Positions 1-6,202 of a stretch of 7,526 nt of DNA are shown in pieces (positions within the stretch are counted from its first letter, which is position 1; every line of letters begins with the position of its first letter). The position numbers were made by a program, and so were the translations under genes. This DNA comes from an uncultured Chryseolinea sp. (GTDB lineage: Bacteria; Bacteroidota; Bacteroidia; Cytophagales; Cyclobacteriaceae), in the NCBI GenBank assembly GCA_946478915.1, contig CAMLER010000232.1:1-7526 (forward strand), read 5' to 3'. The notes beneath the pieces are model-generated. The model was given only the letters and a program-made list of their open reading frames with translations. It was not told the origin of the DNA and made no database searches.

Positions 1-1
1 C

Positions 2-2686
2 AGTGGAGTTTGTTCTTCAATAGAACTCGCACAAGTTATAACCATAACTGTTGGCGGTGCCGTTGATGCATCCCTTGATGTGTCTTCGTCAGCAAGTACA
101 CTTTGTGGTGGTGCTGGAACTTTCATACAAGTAATTCTTTCAGAATCAGGTGTTACCTATCAATTGAGAAATGACGCGGATGACAGCAACATCGGCGCAC
201 CAGTTGCCGGTACTGGCGGAACAATTAATCTTCCAACAGGCAACCTGACGAGCACTACAACATTCAACGTGGTGGCGAGCAACGGAGTATGCTCTATTGA
301 ACTTACCGACAAACAAACGATCACAGTAAATCCTTTGCCTAATTCTTCGCTAGCCGTTGCGCCTGTTTCCGGATTGATCTGTTCAGGAACCTCGACCACC
401 ATCAACATTACCGGAACTGAAGCGGGTGTAACATACACCTTGAGGAATAGCGCGGGGAACGTAGTCATTGCCAGTGTGGTTAGTACCGGCGGAACAATCA
501 GTATACCAACAGGAAACCTCACAACCAATACTACTTTCAATGTACTTGCTACAGCCGGTACTTGTTCGGCACAGCTTACTGCTACGGCTTCCGTTGCAAT
601 TCGCCCGATAGGTGACCCTGCCTGCGGTGGTGGCGGCCCTGGTGGATCAGATTGTGCCAACTTCAGCGCAATCATTCCAACTATTACAACACAACCAAGC
701 TGTAATGATAGGGATGCGGGTGAAGTCTCATTCTCAATCAGCAGAAGCGATGGAACACCAACGACGTTCCGCGTGATCTGGACAATTGACGGTGATGCGC
801 AAACCAAGTTCACATCAAACACAGTTGCCTTCGATGACCTAAGCTCGGGCTTATATCAATACACAATCATCGACGAAGGAAATGGAAAAACCTGCGGACC
901 GGTCGACTTCTTCCTCGATCTGAAAACTCAGGTTAAGATCCAGGATAAAGAAGTTATTGGAGATGTAACCTGCTTTGGAGGAACCGATGGCAATGTTAAG
1001 CTCACTGTCGATGGTTCGACAACAGGGGAGTACTGGTACAAGTATGTACTGGATGGCCAGGAATCAGTTGCCCAAACTTTTACACCAGGTGCACCTCTAC
1101 CGGGCGGGCTACCTGCTGACGACGATGATTTTATTATCATTAAGGTAGATCAGAGCTTCACATTCTCGTGCCCTGACACTGTAATGGTACGGATAAAGCA
1201 TATCTATGGAAAAATAGATTTCTCTGTCGCGGCTACCGAAGTATCAACTTGCAACGGAACCGATGGTTCAATCCAGGTTACGGACATTACTGGTGGTAAT
1301 ACTACAACTTCCGTTCTTCAGGTTAGATTGAAAAAGGAGGTGCCGCTAAGCACTGATCCTACAGGTTATATCGTAGTGTCTGACTTTGAAGATGTAGCTG
1401 GCGGCGCAATGGATTACACAGACCTTGCACAAGGAAACTATATCATAGATGTGAAAGATGGTTCCGATTGTGTTCAGAGCAAACCAATTGCGATACAGGC
1501 TCCCGGCCAGGTACCTTTGGCGTTCGTGGATATCAGTGTATCCGATGCCAGCTGTACCAACGAAGGGGCTAGTGGATCAATTCAAGTTACAATTAACGAA
1601 CCGGGAATTTATTCAGTAGCGGTAAGCCAGGACCAGGTGAATGTTCCTGATGATTCCGAATTCGTTGCGTATAACTCTCCGAGTTTGCCTAACGTCACAT
1701 TCAATAACCTTATTCGCGGAAGATACTTCCTTTACATCAAGTCCAGCACGACGGATTGTCCTACGCGTTCTGATGTAATTGCGGTTGGCGGCGTCTTCGC
1801 CATCACCGACTTTGATATAATTTCAAATTGTGAAAATGTCAATCTTACTTTAAACAACCTGACAGGACAAGAGGACACGCCATTTGTGATCAGGGTGTTC
1901 AATAATAATGACAAGTTCTTCAAGATCGATAGTTTGACAGCGTCGGCAATACCATTGTCTAACTCGGTATCATTTAACTACACTGCACCATTGCAGCATA
2001 AGTTCCTCACCGAACAGGGCACATATCGATTTGTAATGATTCAAAAACAGACGACCGGTTCGGGAACTTGTACTTTGGTTTCGGATACCGTTGTGTATGA
2101 TGTAAGGGAACAGGTTGGTATAGCATTAGGCGCCGTTAAACCATCATTCCCGGATCCAAAGCGAACTGGCAGCATCGAAATTGAAAACATCTTTGGCGGA
2201 ACCAGATTTGTCAGCGGAGCAAATGAGCTCTACTACGAAGTATCACTTGCTACTGCTGATGACGACATTATAGTATTCGATTGGGCACCGGCGAAATTGA
2301 ATCCTCAAAATAAGTTCTCAGTGTTGTTTGATTACCTGCCACCCGGTGTATACCGTATTAAGGTTCGCGATGCGTCGGGTTGTATCAAGACACAGGATGT
2401 GCTTATTTCTCTTGATCCAAGTGTTTACGTTCCTAACATCTTTACTCCTAACAATGATGCGGTAAATGATGAGTTTGAAGTTCTCAATCTTCCTCTTGAT
2501 GGTAAACACCAGCTTATCATCAGCAACAGATGGGGTAATGAAGTATTTACATCTAAAGACTATCGCGAAGGAAACTTCTGGACAGCCGAAGGCGCATCGG
2601 ATGGCGTTTACTTCTACCGTTTGAAAGTGGAAGGAGGAGAGACGTATACCGGATGGGTTGAAGTGCTGCGGGGGAACAGGCCTTAA
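2..2686 (+). CDS. Large secreted repeat protein with type IX secretion type B sorting domain (5' partial)
   Basis: This is the C-terminal part of a surface or secreted adhesin-like protein. The frame is open from base 2, so the gene begins outside the window; the GTG at 80 is only an internal codon, because the sequence before it (GVCSSIEL, ITITV) matches the repeats that follow. Two Ig-like modules of about 91 residues (roughly 74-346 and 347-619) share the signature GGTI-x-x-PTGNLT then TTFNV, and a third is cut by the left edge. A Gly-rich linker with a GGGGPGG run (611-652) leads into modules with a Cys followed by a G-x-I/V strand (Cys codons near 698, 971, 1250 and 1553), which resemble SprB-type repeats. 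Bases 2423-2683 encode the gliding-motility C-terminal domain: VPNIFTPNNDAVNDEF, then SNRWGNEVF, DGVYFYRLK and GWVEVLR. In this family that domain directs export by the type IX system. The module and sorting-domain calls are solid; the ligand or role is unknown. No terminator follows except repeat element A. Confidence 0.9.
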   Translation, partial: SGVCSSIELAQVITITVGGAVDASLDVSSSASTLCGGAGTFIQVILSESGVTYQLRNDADDSNIGAPVAGTGGTINLPTGNLTSTTTFNVVASNGVCSIELTDKQTITVNPLPNSSLAVAPVSGLICSGTSTTINITGTEAGVTYTLRNSAGNVVIASVVSTGGTISIPTGNLTTNTTFNVLATAGTCSAQLTATASVAIRPIGDPACGGGGPGGSDCANFSAIIPTITTQPSCNDRDAGEVSFSISRSDGTPTTFRVIWTIDGDAQTKFTSNTVAFDDLSSGLYQYTIIDEGNGKTCGPVDFFLDLKTQVKIQDKEVIGDVTCFGGTDGNVKLTVDGSTTGEYWYKYVLDGQESVAQTFTPGAPLPGGLPADDDDFIIIKVDQSFTFSCPDTVMVRIKHIYGKIDFSVAATEVSTCNGTDGSIQVTDITGGNTTTSVLQVRLKKEVPLSTDPTGYIVVSDFEDVAGGAMDYTDLAQGNYIIDVKDGSDCVQSKPIAIQAPGQVPLAFVDISVSDASCTNEGASGSIQVTINEPGIYSVAVSQDQVNVPDDSEFVAYNSPSLPNVTFNNLIRGRYFLYIKSSTTDCPTRSDVIAVGGVFAITDFDIISNCENVNLTLNNLTGQEDTPFVIRVFNNNDKFFKIDSLTASAIPLSNSVSFNYTAPLQHKFLTEQGTYRFVMIQKQTTGSGTCTLVSDTVVYDVREQVGIALGAVKPSFPDPKRTGSIEIENIFGGTRFVSGANELYYEVSLATADDDIIVFDWAPAKLNPQNKFSVLFDYLPPGVYRIKVRDASGCIKTQDVLISLDPSVYVPNIFTPNNDAVNDEFEVLNLPLDGKHQLIISNRWGNEVFTSKDYREGNFWTAEGASDGVYFYRLKVEGGETYTGWVEVLRGNRP
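2423..2683 (+). other. Type IX secretion C-terminal sorting domain (gliding motility-associated, type B)
   Basis: The last 87 codons of the surface protein gene form one compact domain. It opens with VPNIFTPNNDAVNDEF, has the central RWGNEVF strand, and ends with DGVYFYRLK and GWVEVLRGNRP. This order of motifs is the recognisable form of the type B C-terminal domain that the Bacteroidota type IX machinery uses to export proteins across the outer membrane. The parental protein should therefore have an N-terminal Sec signal peptide, which would lie left of this window. Confidence 0.9.
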
Positions 2687-2690
2687 ATTG

Positions 2691-2887
2691 GTGATCGGGT
2701 ACCCGATGGCTATCGGGTCAGGTGATCGGGTAATCGGGTGATCGGGTAATCGGTACGCCCGATCATAACGACTGCCATATTTATCAGCCCGAACCCGTAC
2801 CCGCTATTAACTGTTAAGTAACAAGGATATTAGCAGCTGCCCTTCGCTCGAGCGACCGTTTACCCGATTACCGTTTACCCGATTACC
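2691..2887. repeat. Dispersed inverted-repeat element, copy A
   Basis: A 197-base structured element fills the gap between the convergent surface-protein and acyl-CoA reductase genes. Its ends are GTGATCGGGT (2691-2700) and, inverted, ACCCGATTAC (2877-2886), a 9 of 10 match. The left arm holds a perfect 14-base palindrome (ATCGGGTACCCGAT, 2694-2707), a 7-bp hairpin with a GGCT loop (2701-2718), and two perfect tandem copies of GTGATCGGGTAATCGG (2722-2753). The right arm has two perfect tandem copies of CCGTTTACCCGATTA (2856-2885), next to the 12-base palindrome TCGCTCGAGCGA (2844-2855). The heptamer ATCGGGT occurs eight times, five in one orientation and three in the other. It starts four bases after the stop of the left gene and contains the stop of the right gene. 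No ORF is evident. It may also act as a bidirectional terminator; that is inference. Confidence 0.85.
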
Positions 2888-3894
2888 TTTTGTATCTCCT
2901 GCAGAAACCGCATAGTGTCAACGTCATCGGCGTAGTCCATCAGACCTGGCATTTGTGCCTGGCCGAATTTGACTGAAGCGGGAAAAATGTTCCCTACAAT
3001 ACATTGAATCTTTTCACGGTCTTCATTGAGCCTGGCGCTCAGCTCTTCCGGATTTTCGTAGAATTCATAATAGACCACCGCGAGAGGTGATACTAATTTT
3101 TTACTTTCCTGAAGCAGAACAAAACCATTGTCGAGATGAGGCATCTGCGAAACGTTCAGTATTGATTTCTGATAGTAGTAATTGTTGTGATACTTGTGAT
3201 GATGTGCAATATCCTTGTAGGTTTCCCAACTCCTGAACAGCAAAGAAAAATCAAACCTTCGGGGAAGAAATATTTTCGAAACATTCCGGCATCCCAACCC
3301 GAAATAAGTGAAAACATCATGACCAAGTTTTGTTAACTCAAGTTCACTTTCGCTTCCATTCAGTACGGCAACCGACGTTCTGTTCCTTCTTATGATATGT
3401 GGATATTTTCCAAAGTAATAATCAAAGTAGCGCGAACTGTTGTCGCTGCCGGTCGCAATAACTGCGTCGAAGGTCTTAACCGTCTGTTCAAAACTGACTC
3501 TGTCGCTGAACCTCGGGTTTATGTCAACTAGTTTCTCGGTTAGGAATTTTATAAAAACGGTATCCTTGGAACTCAGCTTTATGACTGCAGTGTCACCGTT
3601 GATCAGGACCGACAGGAAGTCGTGGAAGCCAGCTAATGGTATATTTCCCGCCATGATCAACAATATTGTTCTCGGATTGTGGTGTGCTGGACTGTACCGT
3701 TTAATCCATTCGATAAGATTTTTTTCATCCAAATACAGAAGAAGTCCGCTAACGGCCATTCGTACACTGGATTCCGTAAACCAGGGATTTTCGAGCCGTA
3801 TGCTTTCTGCTAACGATTTAAACTTTTCCTCTGGCAGGTTTTTGATATATTCACCTAGCTTAACAAATGCGTCGACGCGCTCCGTAATTTCCAT
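2875..3894 (-). CDS. LuxC-type acyl-CoA reductase
   Basis: This 339-residue protein belongs to the LuxC acyl-CoA reductase family, members of which reduce long-chain acyl-CoA to the fatty aldehyde with NADPH. Recognisable segments are the MAGNIPLAGFHDFL block (residues 81-94), ATGSDNSSRYFDYYF (147-161) and the FGLGCRNVSKIFLP block. The Cys at 202 of that block matches the acylated catalytic Cys (286 in Vibrio harveyi LuxC). The luminous-bacteria LuxC is about 480 residues; this one is shorter, mostly at the N-terminal side, as I know from Bacteroidota homologues. There is no luxAB, luxD or luxE nearby, so bioluminescence is not implied and the true substrate is unknown. The ATG start has no Shine-Dalgarno sequence, normal for this phylum. 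The gene is divergent from the ferredoxin gene with 84 bases between. Its last three codons (VIG) and TAA stop fall inside repeat element A, so the C-terminus may have been altered by that repeat. Confidence 0.85.
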   Translation of the reverse strand: MEITERVDAFVKLGEYIKNLPEEKFKSLAESIRLENPWFTESSVRMAVSGLLLYLDEKNLIEWIKRYSPAHHNPRTILLIMAGNIPLAGFHDFLSVLINGDTAVIKLSSKDTVFIKFLTEKLVDINPRFSDRVSFEQTVKTFDAVIATGSDNSSRYFDYYFGKYPHIIRRNRTSVAVLNGSESELELTKLGHDVFTYFGLGCRNVSKIFLPRRFDFSLLFRSWETYKDIAHHHKYHNNYYYQKSILNVSQMPHLDNGFVLLQESKKLVSPLAVVYYEFYENPEELSARLNEDREKIQCIVGNIFPASVKFGQAQMPGLMDYADDVDTMRFLQEIQKVIG

Positions 3895-3940
3895 TATGAT
3901 TAAACTTTTATTAGGGCGTGTCCGTTAACTTTGTTTGATG

Positions 3941-3948
3941 TATTTTTG
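3941..3948 (+). promoter_or_regulatory. Putative Bacteroidota -7 box of the ferredoxin promoter
   Basis: TATTTTTG fits the Bacteroidota -7 consensus TAnnTTTG exactly and sits 30 bases before the ferredoxin ATG, leaving a plausible short leader. A TTTG -33 box is not present at the expected distance; the two TTTG copies at 3930-3937 are too close. The assignment is therefore tentative. Confidence 0.45.
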
Positions 3949-3978
3949 TAATAACATTGATTCAAAAATAGAGAAAGC

Positions 3979-4338
3979 ATGGCAATAATGATTACGGACG
4001 AATGCATCAACTGCGGTGCATGCGAACCGGAATGCCCTAACACAGCTATTTATGAAGGAGGCCAGGAATGGAACTGGGCTGGGGGCACAAAGTTGGAACA
4101 AGTTGAATTGGAAGATGGAACTGCTTTGGATGCAAAGACACCACAGTCACCTGTCTCCAATGAATTCTATTATATCGTTACCGGAAAATGTACGGAGTGT
4201 ATGGGTTTCCATGAAGAACCTCAGTGCGCTGCTGTTTGCCCTGTTGATTGCTGCGTTCCCGACCCTGATAATGTTGAGGAAAAAGAAGAGCTTCTTGCGA
4301 AGAAGGCTTGGTTGCACCAGGAAGTCGTACAAGAATAA
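3979..4338 (+). CDS. Dicluster 4Fe-4S ferredoxin
   Basis: A 119-residue cytoplasmic electron carrier predicted to bind two [4Fe-4S] clusters. The first motif is C9-x2-C12-x2-C15-x3-C19-P. The second is C71-x2-C74-x8-C83-x3-C87-P. The eight-residue spacing in the second motif and the roughly 50-residue acidic insert between clusters (about 21-70) are typical of the YfhL/Chromatium-type dicluster ferredoxins. The C-terminus is charged and probably helical. The ATG is preceded by a weak purine stretch (GAGAAAG) and by a TAnnTTTG box. The gene is divergent from the LuxC-type reductase gene. From memory, this pairing recurs in Bacteroidota, which would suggest a redox link, but no partner can be proven here. 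The stop TAA is followed in frame by TAG and TGA, the last formed by the first bases of repeat element B. Family call is firm; the physiological partner is unknown. Confidence 0.92.
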   Translation: MAIMITDECINCGACEPECPNTAIYEGGQEWNWAGGTKLEQVELEDGTALDAKTPQSPVSNEFYYIVTGKCTECMGFHEEPQCAAVCPVDCCVPDPDNVEEKEELLAKKAWLHQEVVQE

Positions 4339-4340
4339 TA

Positions 4341-4656
4341 GTGATCGGTTATCGGTCCCGATAGCTGTCTGCTCGATCTTAATAAGCAGTATAAGAAGTA
4401 AGCGTGTTAGTTGTTGTGACTACAGAATAGTTTGTACGCATCAACTGTTAACCAACAGAATTCGAAACTGCGACTAGCTATTTTGTGAGGCAATCCAAAA
4501 TTGTCCAGGTGTAAAATGCGAAACGTGGAAGTACTTCACTCCACCGATTACTTGATCACCACCTGATCACCCAATGTCATTAAGCTAAGGCTCATGGGAA
4601 GTCGCGCTCACATCAATCGAGCGCAACCGCTTACCGATTACCGCTTACCGATCACC
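4341..4656. repeat. Dispersed inverted-repeat element, copy B
   Basis: A 316-base relative of copy A fills the 321-base gap between the convergent ferredoxin and DUF58 genes, which holds no supported gene. The ends are a perfect inverted pair, GTGATCGG (4341-4348) and CCGATCAC (4648-4655). The right arm has two tandem copies of CCGCTTACCGATTA (4627-4654, 13 of 14 identical); the unit is copy A's right unit with one substitution and one base less. Beside it is a 6-bp hairpin, GCGCTC/GAGCGC with a 9-base loop (4604-4624), in the place of copy A's GAGCG palindrome. A core AACTGTTAAnnAACA (4443-4457) is shared with copy A at 2809-2823. Extra units lie inside: ACCGAT at 4543-4548, and TGATCACC at 4553-4560 and 4564-4571. 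Copy B is about 120 bases longer than A between core and hairpin. Confidence 0.8.
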
Positions 4657-4659
4657 CTT

Positions 4660-5562
4660 TCACCTCATCCTCCCTCTCTTAATCAAATAAGTCTGCAGTA
4701 TCAAGTTAAAATCGCTCTGGATATCAGCTTCCACAAAATCGATCTTATACTGATTGCACCGTAGCTTCAAGGCTTTGTGAAATTGAAAGGCAGAGGCCTT
4801 ATAGCTTTCCTTCACCTCACCCGGATTTAGCTTAAGACGTTCACCCGATTCAAGATCGACAAATTCCATTGGGCGGTCTTCAAAATTGAATAGCAATTCA
4901 GTCTCATTATCCATCACATGAAAAACGATAACTTCATGCTTATTATGCTTCAGGTGCTGTAAGGCTTTGAACAAGTCATCCGTGTTCTCATCGCTGTCGA
5001 ACATATCACTGAAAATAACCACGAGTGATCTCTTGTGAATTTTCTCAGCCAGTTCATGCAGGACCTTCGACACATTCGTTTTTTTCTGTGGTGCCTGCGA
5101 TTCAACATCATTCAATGTTCTTAACAATTTATCCAGGTGATTCGACGTCGACTTGACAGGAGTTATCGTTTGGATCTTATCAGAGAATAAGCATAGTCCC
5201 ACAGCGTCCCGCTGCCGGTGCAACAGGTAGCTCAAAGCCGCGGCAGCAAACTTTGAGAACCTGATTTTTCCCTTCGTCTGGATAGGATAATACATTGAGG
5301 ATGAGGTGTCTATGGCGATCATGCACCGCAGGTTAGTCTCTTCTTCGTAGCGCTTGGTAAAAAGCCTGTCTGTGCGGGCGTACACCTTCCAATCGATATG
5401 TCGGGTACTCTCACCCTCATTGTGCAACCGGTGCTCAGCAAATTCCACCGAAAAGCCGTGGTAGGGGGATTTGTGAAGCCCGGTTATAAATCCTTCCACC
5501 ATTTGCCGGGCCAGCAACTCCAGGCTGCCTGTCTGCTTTATGTCTTTTTGTGTAATCTTCAC
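4660..5562 (-). CDS. DUF58 domain protein with von Willebrand A-type fold
   Basis: A 300-residue soluble protein of the DUF58 family. The N-terminal part has the family hallmark HGFSVEFAEHRLHNEGE (residues 35-51), then RHIDWKVYARTDRLFTKRYEEE (54-75). It continues into a vWA-like fold whose metal-site residues all seem present: D85-T-S87-S-S89, Thr162 and Asp186 (in IFSDMFD). No transmembrane segment is evident. In many bacteria DUF58 genes sit beside a MoxR AAA+ ATPase and BatA/BatB membrane vWA proteins, and act in poorly defined chaperone or envelope functions. None of those partners is in this window, so this copy stands alone or its operon lies elsewhere. The start is a GTG: an in-frame TAA lies eight codons upstream with no ATG between, and the family-like N-terminus begins right there. 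Repeat element B ends four bases downstream of the TGA stop. Family call strong, function uncertain. Confidence 0.88.
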   Translation of the reverse strand: MKITQKDIKQTGSLELLARQMVEGFITGLHKSPYHGFSVEFAEHRLHNEGESTRHIDWKVYARTDRLFTKRYEEETNLRCMIAIDTSSSMYYPIQTKGKIRFSKFAAAALSYLLHRQRDAVGLCLFSDKIQTITPVKSTSNHLDKLLRTLNDVESQAPQKKTNVSKVLHELAEKIHKRSLVVIFSDMFDSDENTDDLFKALQHLKHNKHEVIVFHVMDNETELLFNFEDRPMEFVDLESGERLKLNPGEVKESYKASAFQFHKALKLRCNQYKIDFVEADIQSDFNLILQTYLIKRGRMR

Positions 5563-5644
5563 CTTTAGATCAAAGAGGGTTTTTTAACGTATTTTCAGTG
5601 TTTTAAGTACTCTTCCACTCATAGTAAAAAATATTAAACACACA

Positions 5645-5652
5645 GATATTTG
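5645..5652 (+). promoter_or_regulatory. Possible -7 box for the PUR-like gene
   Basis: GATATTTG matches TAnnTTTG at all but the first base and lies in the 157-base AT-rich gap between the divergent DUF58 and PUR-like genes. It would leave a leader of about 60 bases. No clear -33 box is seen. On the opposite strand a TTTG and a TATTTTG about 16 bases apart (within 5664-5691) could serve the DUF58 gene. Both are weak calls. Confidence 0.25.
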
Positions 5653-5719
5653 CAATCCTTTTCCAAAATACTACCTTAGACTTAACCAAACTTAAATCTA
5701 ACCTTAAATTCGAAGTATT

Positions 5720-6076
5720 GTGGAAGAAAACAAGACAAACGGCAGGGATGAAATTTACTCCGAGAAAGTAAAGGCCGGCAAGAGAACTTACTTTTTTGAC
5801 GTGAAGTCTACCAGATCAAACGATTATTACCTCACGATCACGGAAAGCAAGAAGCGTTTCAAGGAGGATGGATTTACGTATGAAAAGCATAAAATCTTTC
5901 TTTATAAGGAAGACTTTAACAAATTTATGGAAGCGCTTTCCAATACCGTGAATCACGTGAAGACCGAATTGATGCCGGGCGTTGACTTTACGCAATTTGA
6001 TCACGCTCATGAACGCGAAGAAGCAGAGGCATCCCCTGGAAAAAATGGATTGGATACCGAGCTTAAATGGGAATAA
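5720..6076 (+). CDS. PUR-alpha-like DNA/RNA-binding protein (DUF3276)
   Basis: A 118-residue protein of the DUF3276 family, distant bacterial relatives of eukaryotic PUR-alpha; the Borrelia member BpuR binds both DNA and RNA. The PUR-repeat pattern is clear: EIYSEKVKAGKRTYFFDVK (about residues 11-29), SNDYYLTITESKKRF (33-47), then YEKHKIFLYKEDFNKFMEAL (54-73), giving beta strands followed by a helix. One PUR repeat is present, so it should work as a dimer, as known for bacterial members. The C-terminal 20 or so residues are acidic and probably disordered. The start is a GTG giving MEENKTNG; the first ATG downstream, at 5749, is not in frame, and homologues begin with a similar short acidic or polar tail. 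The gene ends at an intrinsic terminator before ychF. Likely a transcriptional or post-transcriptional regulator; its targets are not visible here. Confidence 0.88.
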   Translation: MEENKTNGRDEIYSEKVKAGKRTYFFDVKSTRSNDYYLTITESKKRFKEDGFTYEKHKIFLYKEDFNKFMEALSNTVNHVKTELMPGVDFTQFDHAHEREEAEASPGKNGLDTELKWE

Positions 6077-6101
6077 GAATTACTACCTAATCTAAATCTA
6101 T

Positions 6102-6132
6102 AAAAAGCCCTTGAGTAATCAGGGGCTTTTTT
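6102..6132 (+). terminator. Rho-independent terminator after the PUR-like gene
   Basis: A 13-bp stem (6102-6114 with 6119-6131, one G-T wobble) closes a GTAA tetraloop and is followed by a run of six T, partly within the stem. It begins 26 bases after the stop codon. The A-run at its 5' side would make it work in the reverse direction too, though no gene approaches from that side. Confidence 0.88.
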
Positions 6133-6170
6133 GTTTGAGGTCTGGCGCCGTTCAACACACCGGAGTTTTA

Positions 6171-6178
6171 TATATTTG
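6171..6178 (+). promoter_or_regulatory. Putative Bacteroidota -7 box of the ychF promoter
   Basis: TATATTTG is an exact match to TAnnTTTG, 25 bases before the ychF ATG and just after the terminator of the preceding gene, so ychF is probably transcribed on its own. A clear TTTG is missing at the -33 position. The leader is AT-rich with no Shine-Dalgarno sequence. Confidence 0.55.
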
Positions 6179-6202
6179 CGCCCTTAAATATATAATAGAC
6201 TC

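Noticed and set aside
160..822. 220-codon open frame on the minus strand
   Set aside because: It lies wholly antisense to the Ig-like modules of the secreted protein, has a low-complexity Val/Leu/Pro-rich translation with no family resemblance, and is explained by the base composition of the repeats opposite.
2875..3894. Bioluminescence (lux) operon
   Set aside because: Only a LuxC-family protein is present; there is no luciferase, transferase or synthetase, and the protein is of the shorter type.
3440..3928. 162-codon open frame on the plus strand
   Set aside because: It is antisense to the well-supported LuxC-type reductase gene and shows no recognisable domain.
4016..4477. 153-codon plus-strand frame running from the ferredoxin gene into repeat element B
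   Set aside because: It overlaps the ferredoxin in another frame, its translation has no family features, and its end is repeat-derived sequence.
2691..4656. CRISPR array
   Set aside because: The repeated units are 7-16 bases, contiguous or inverted, with no uniform spacers and no cas genes nearby.
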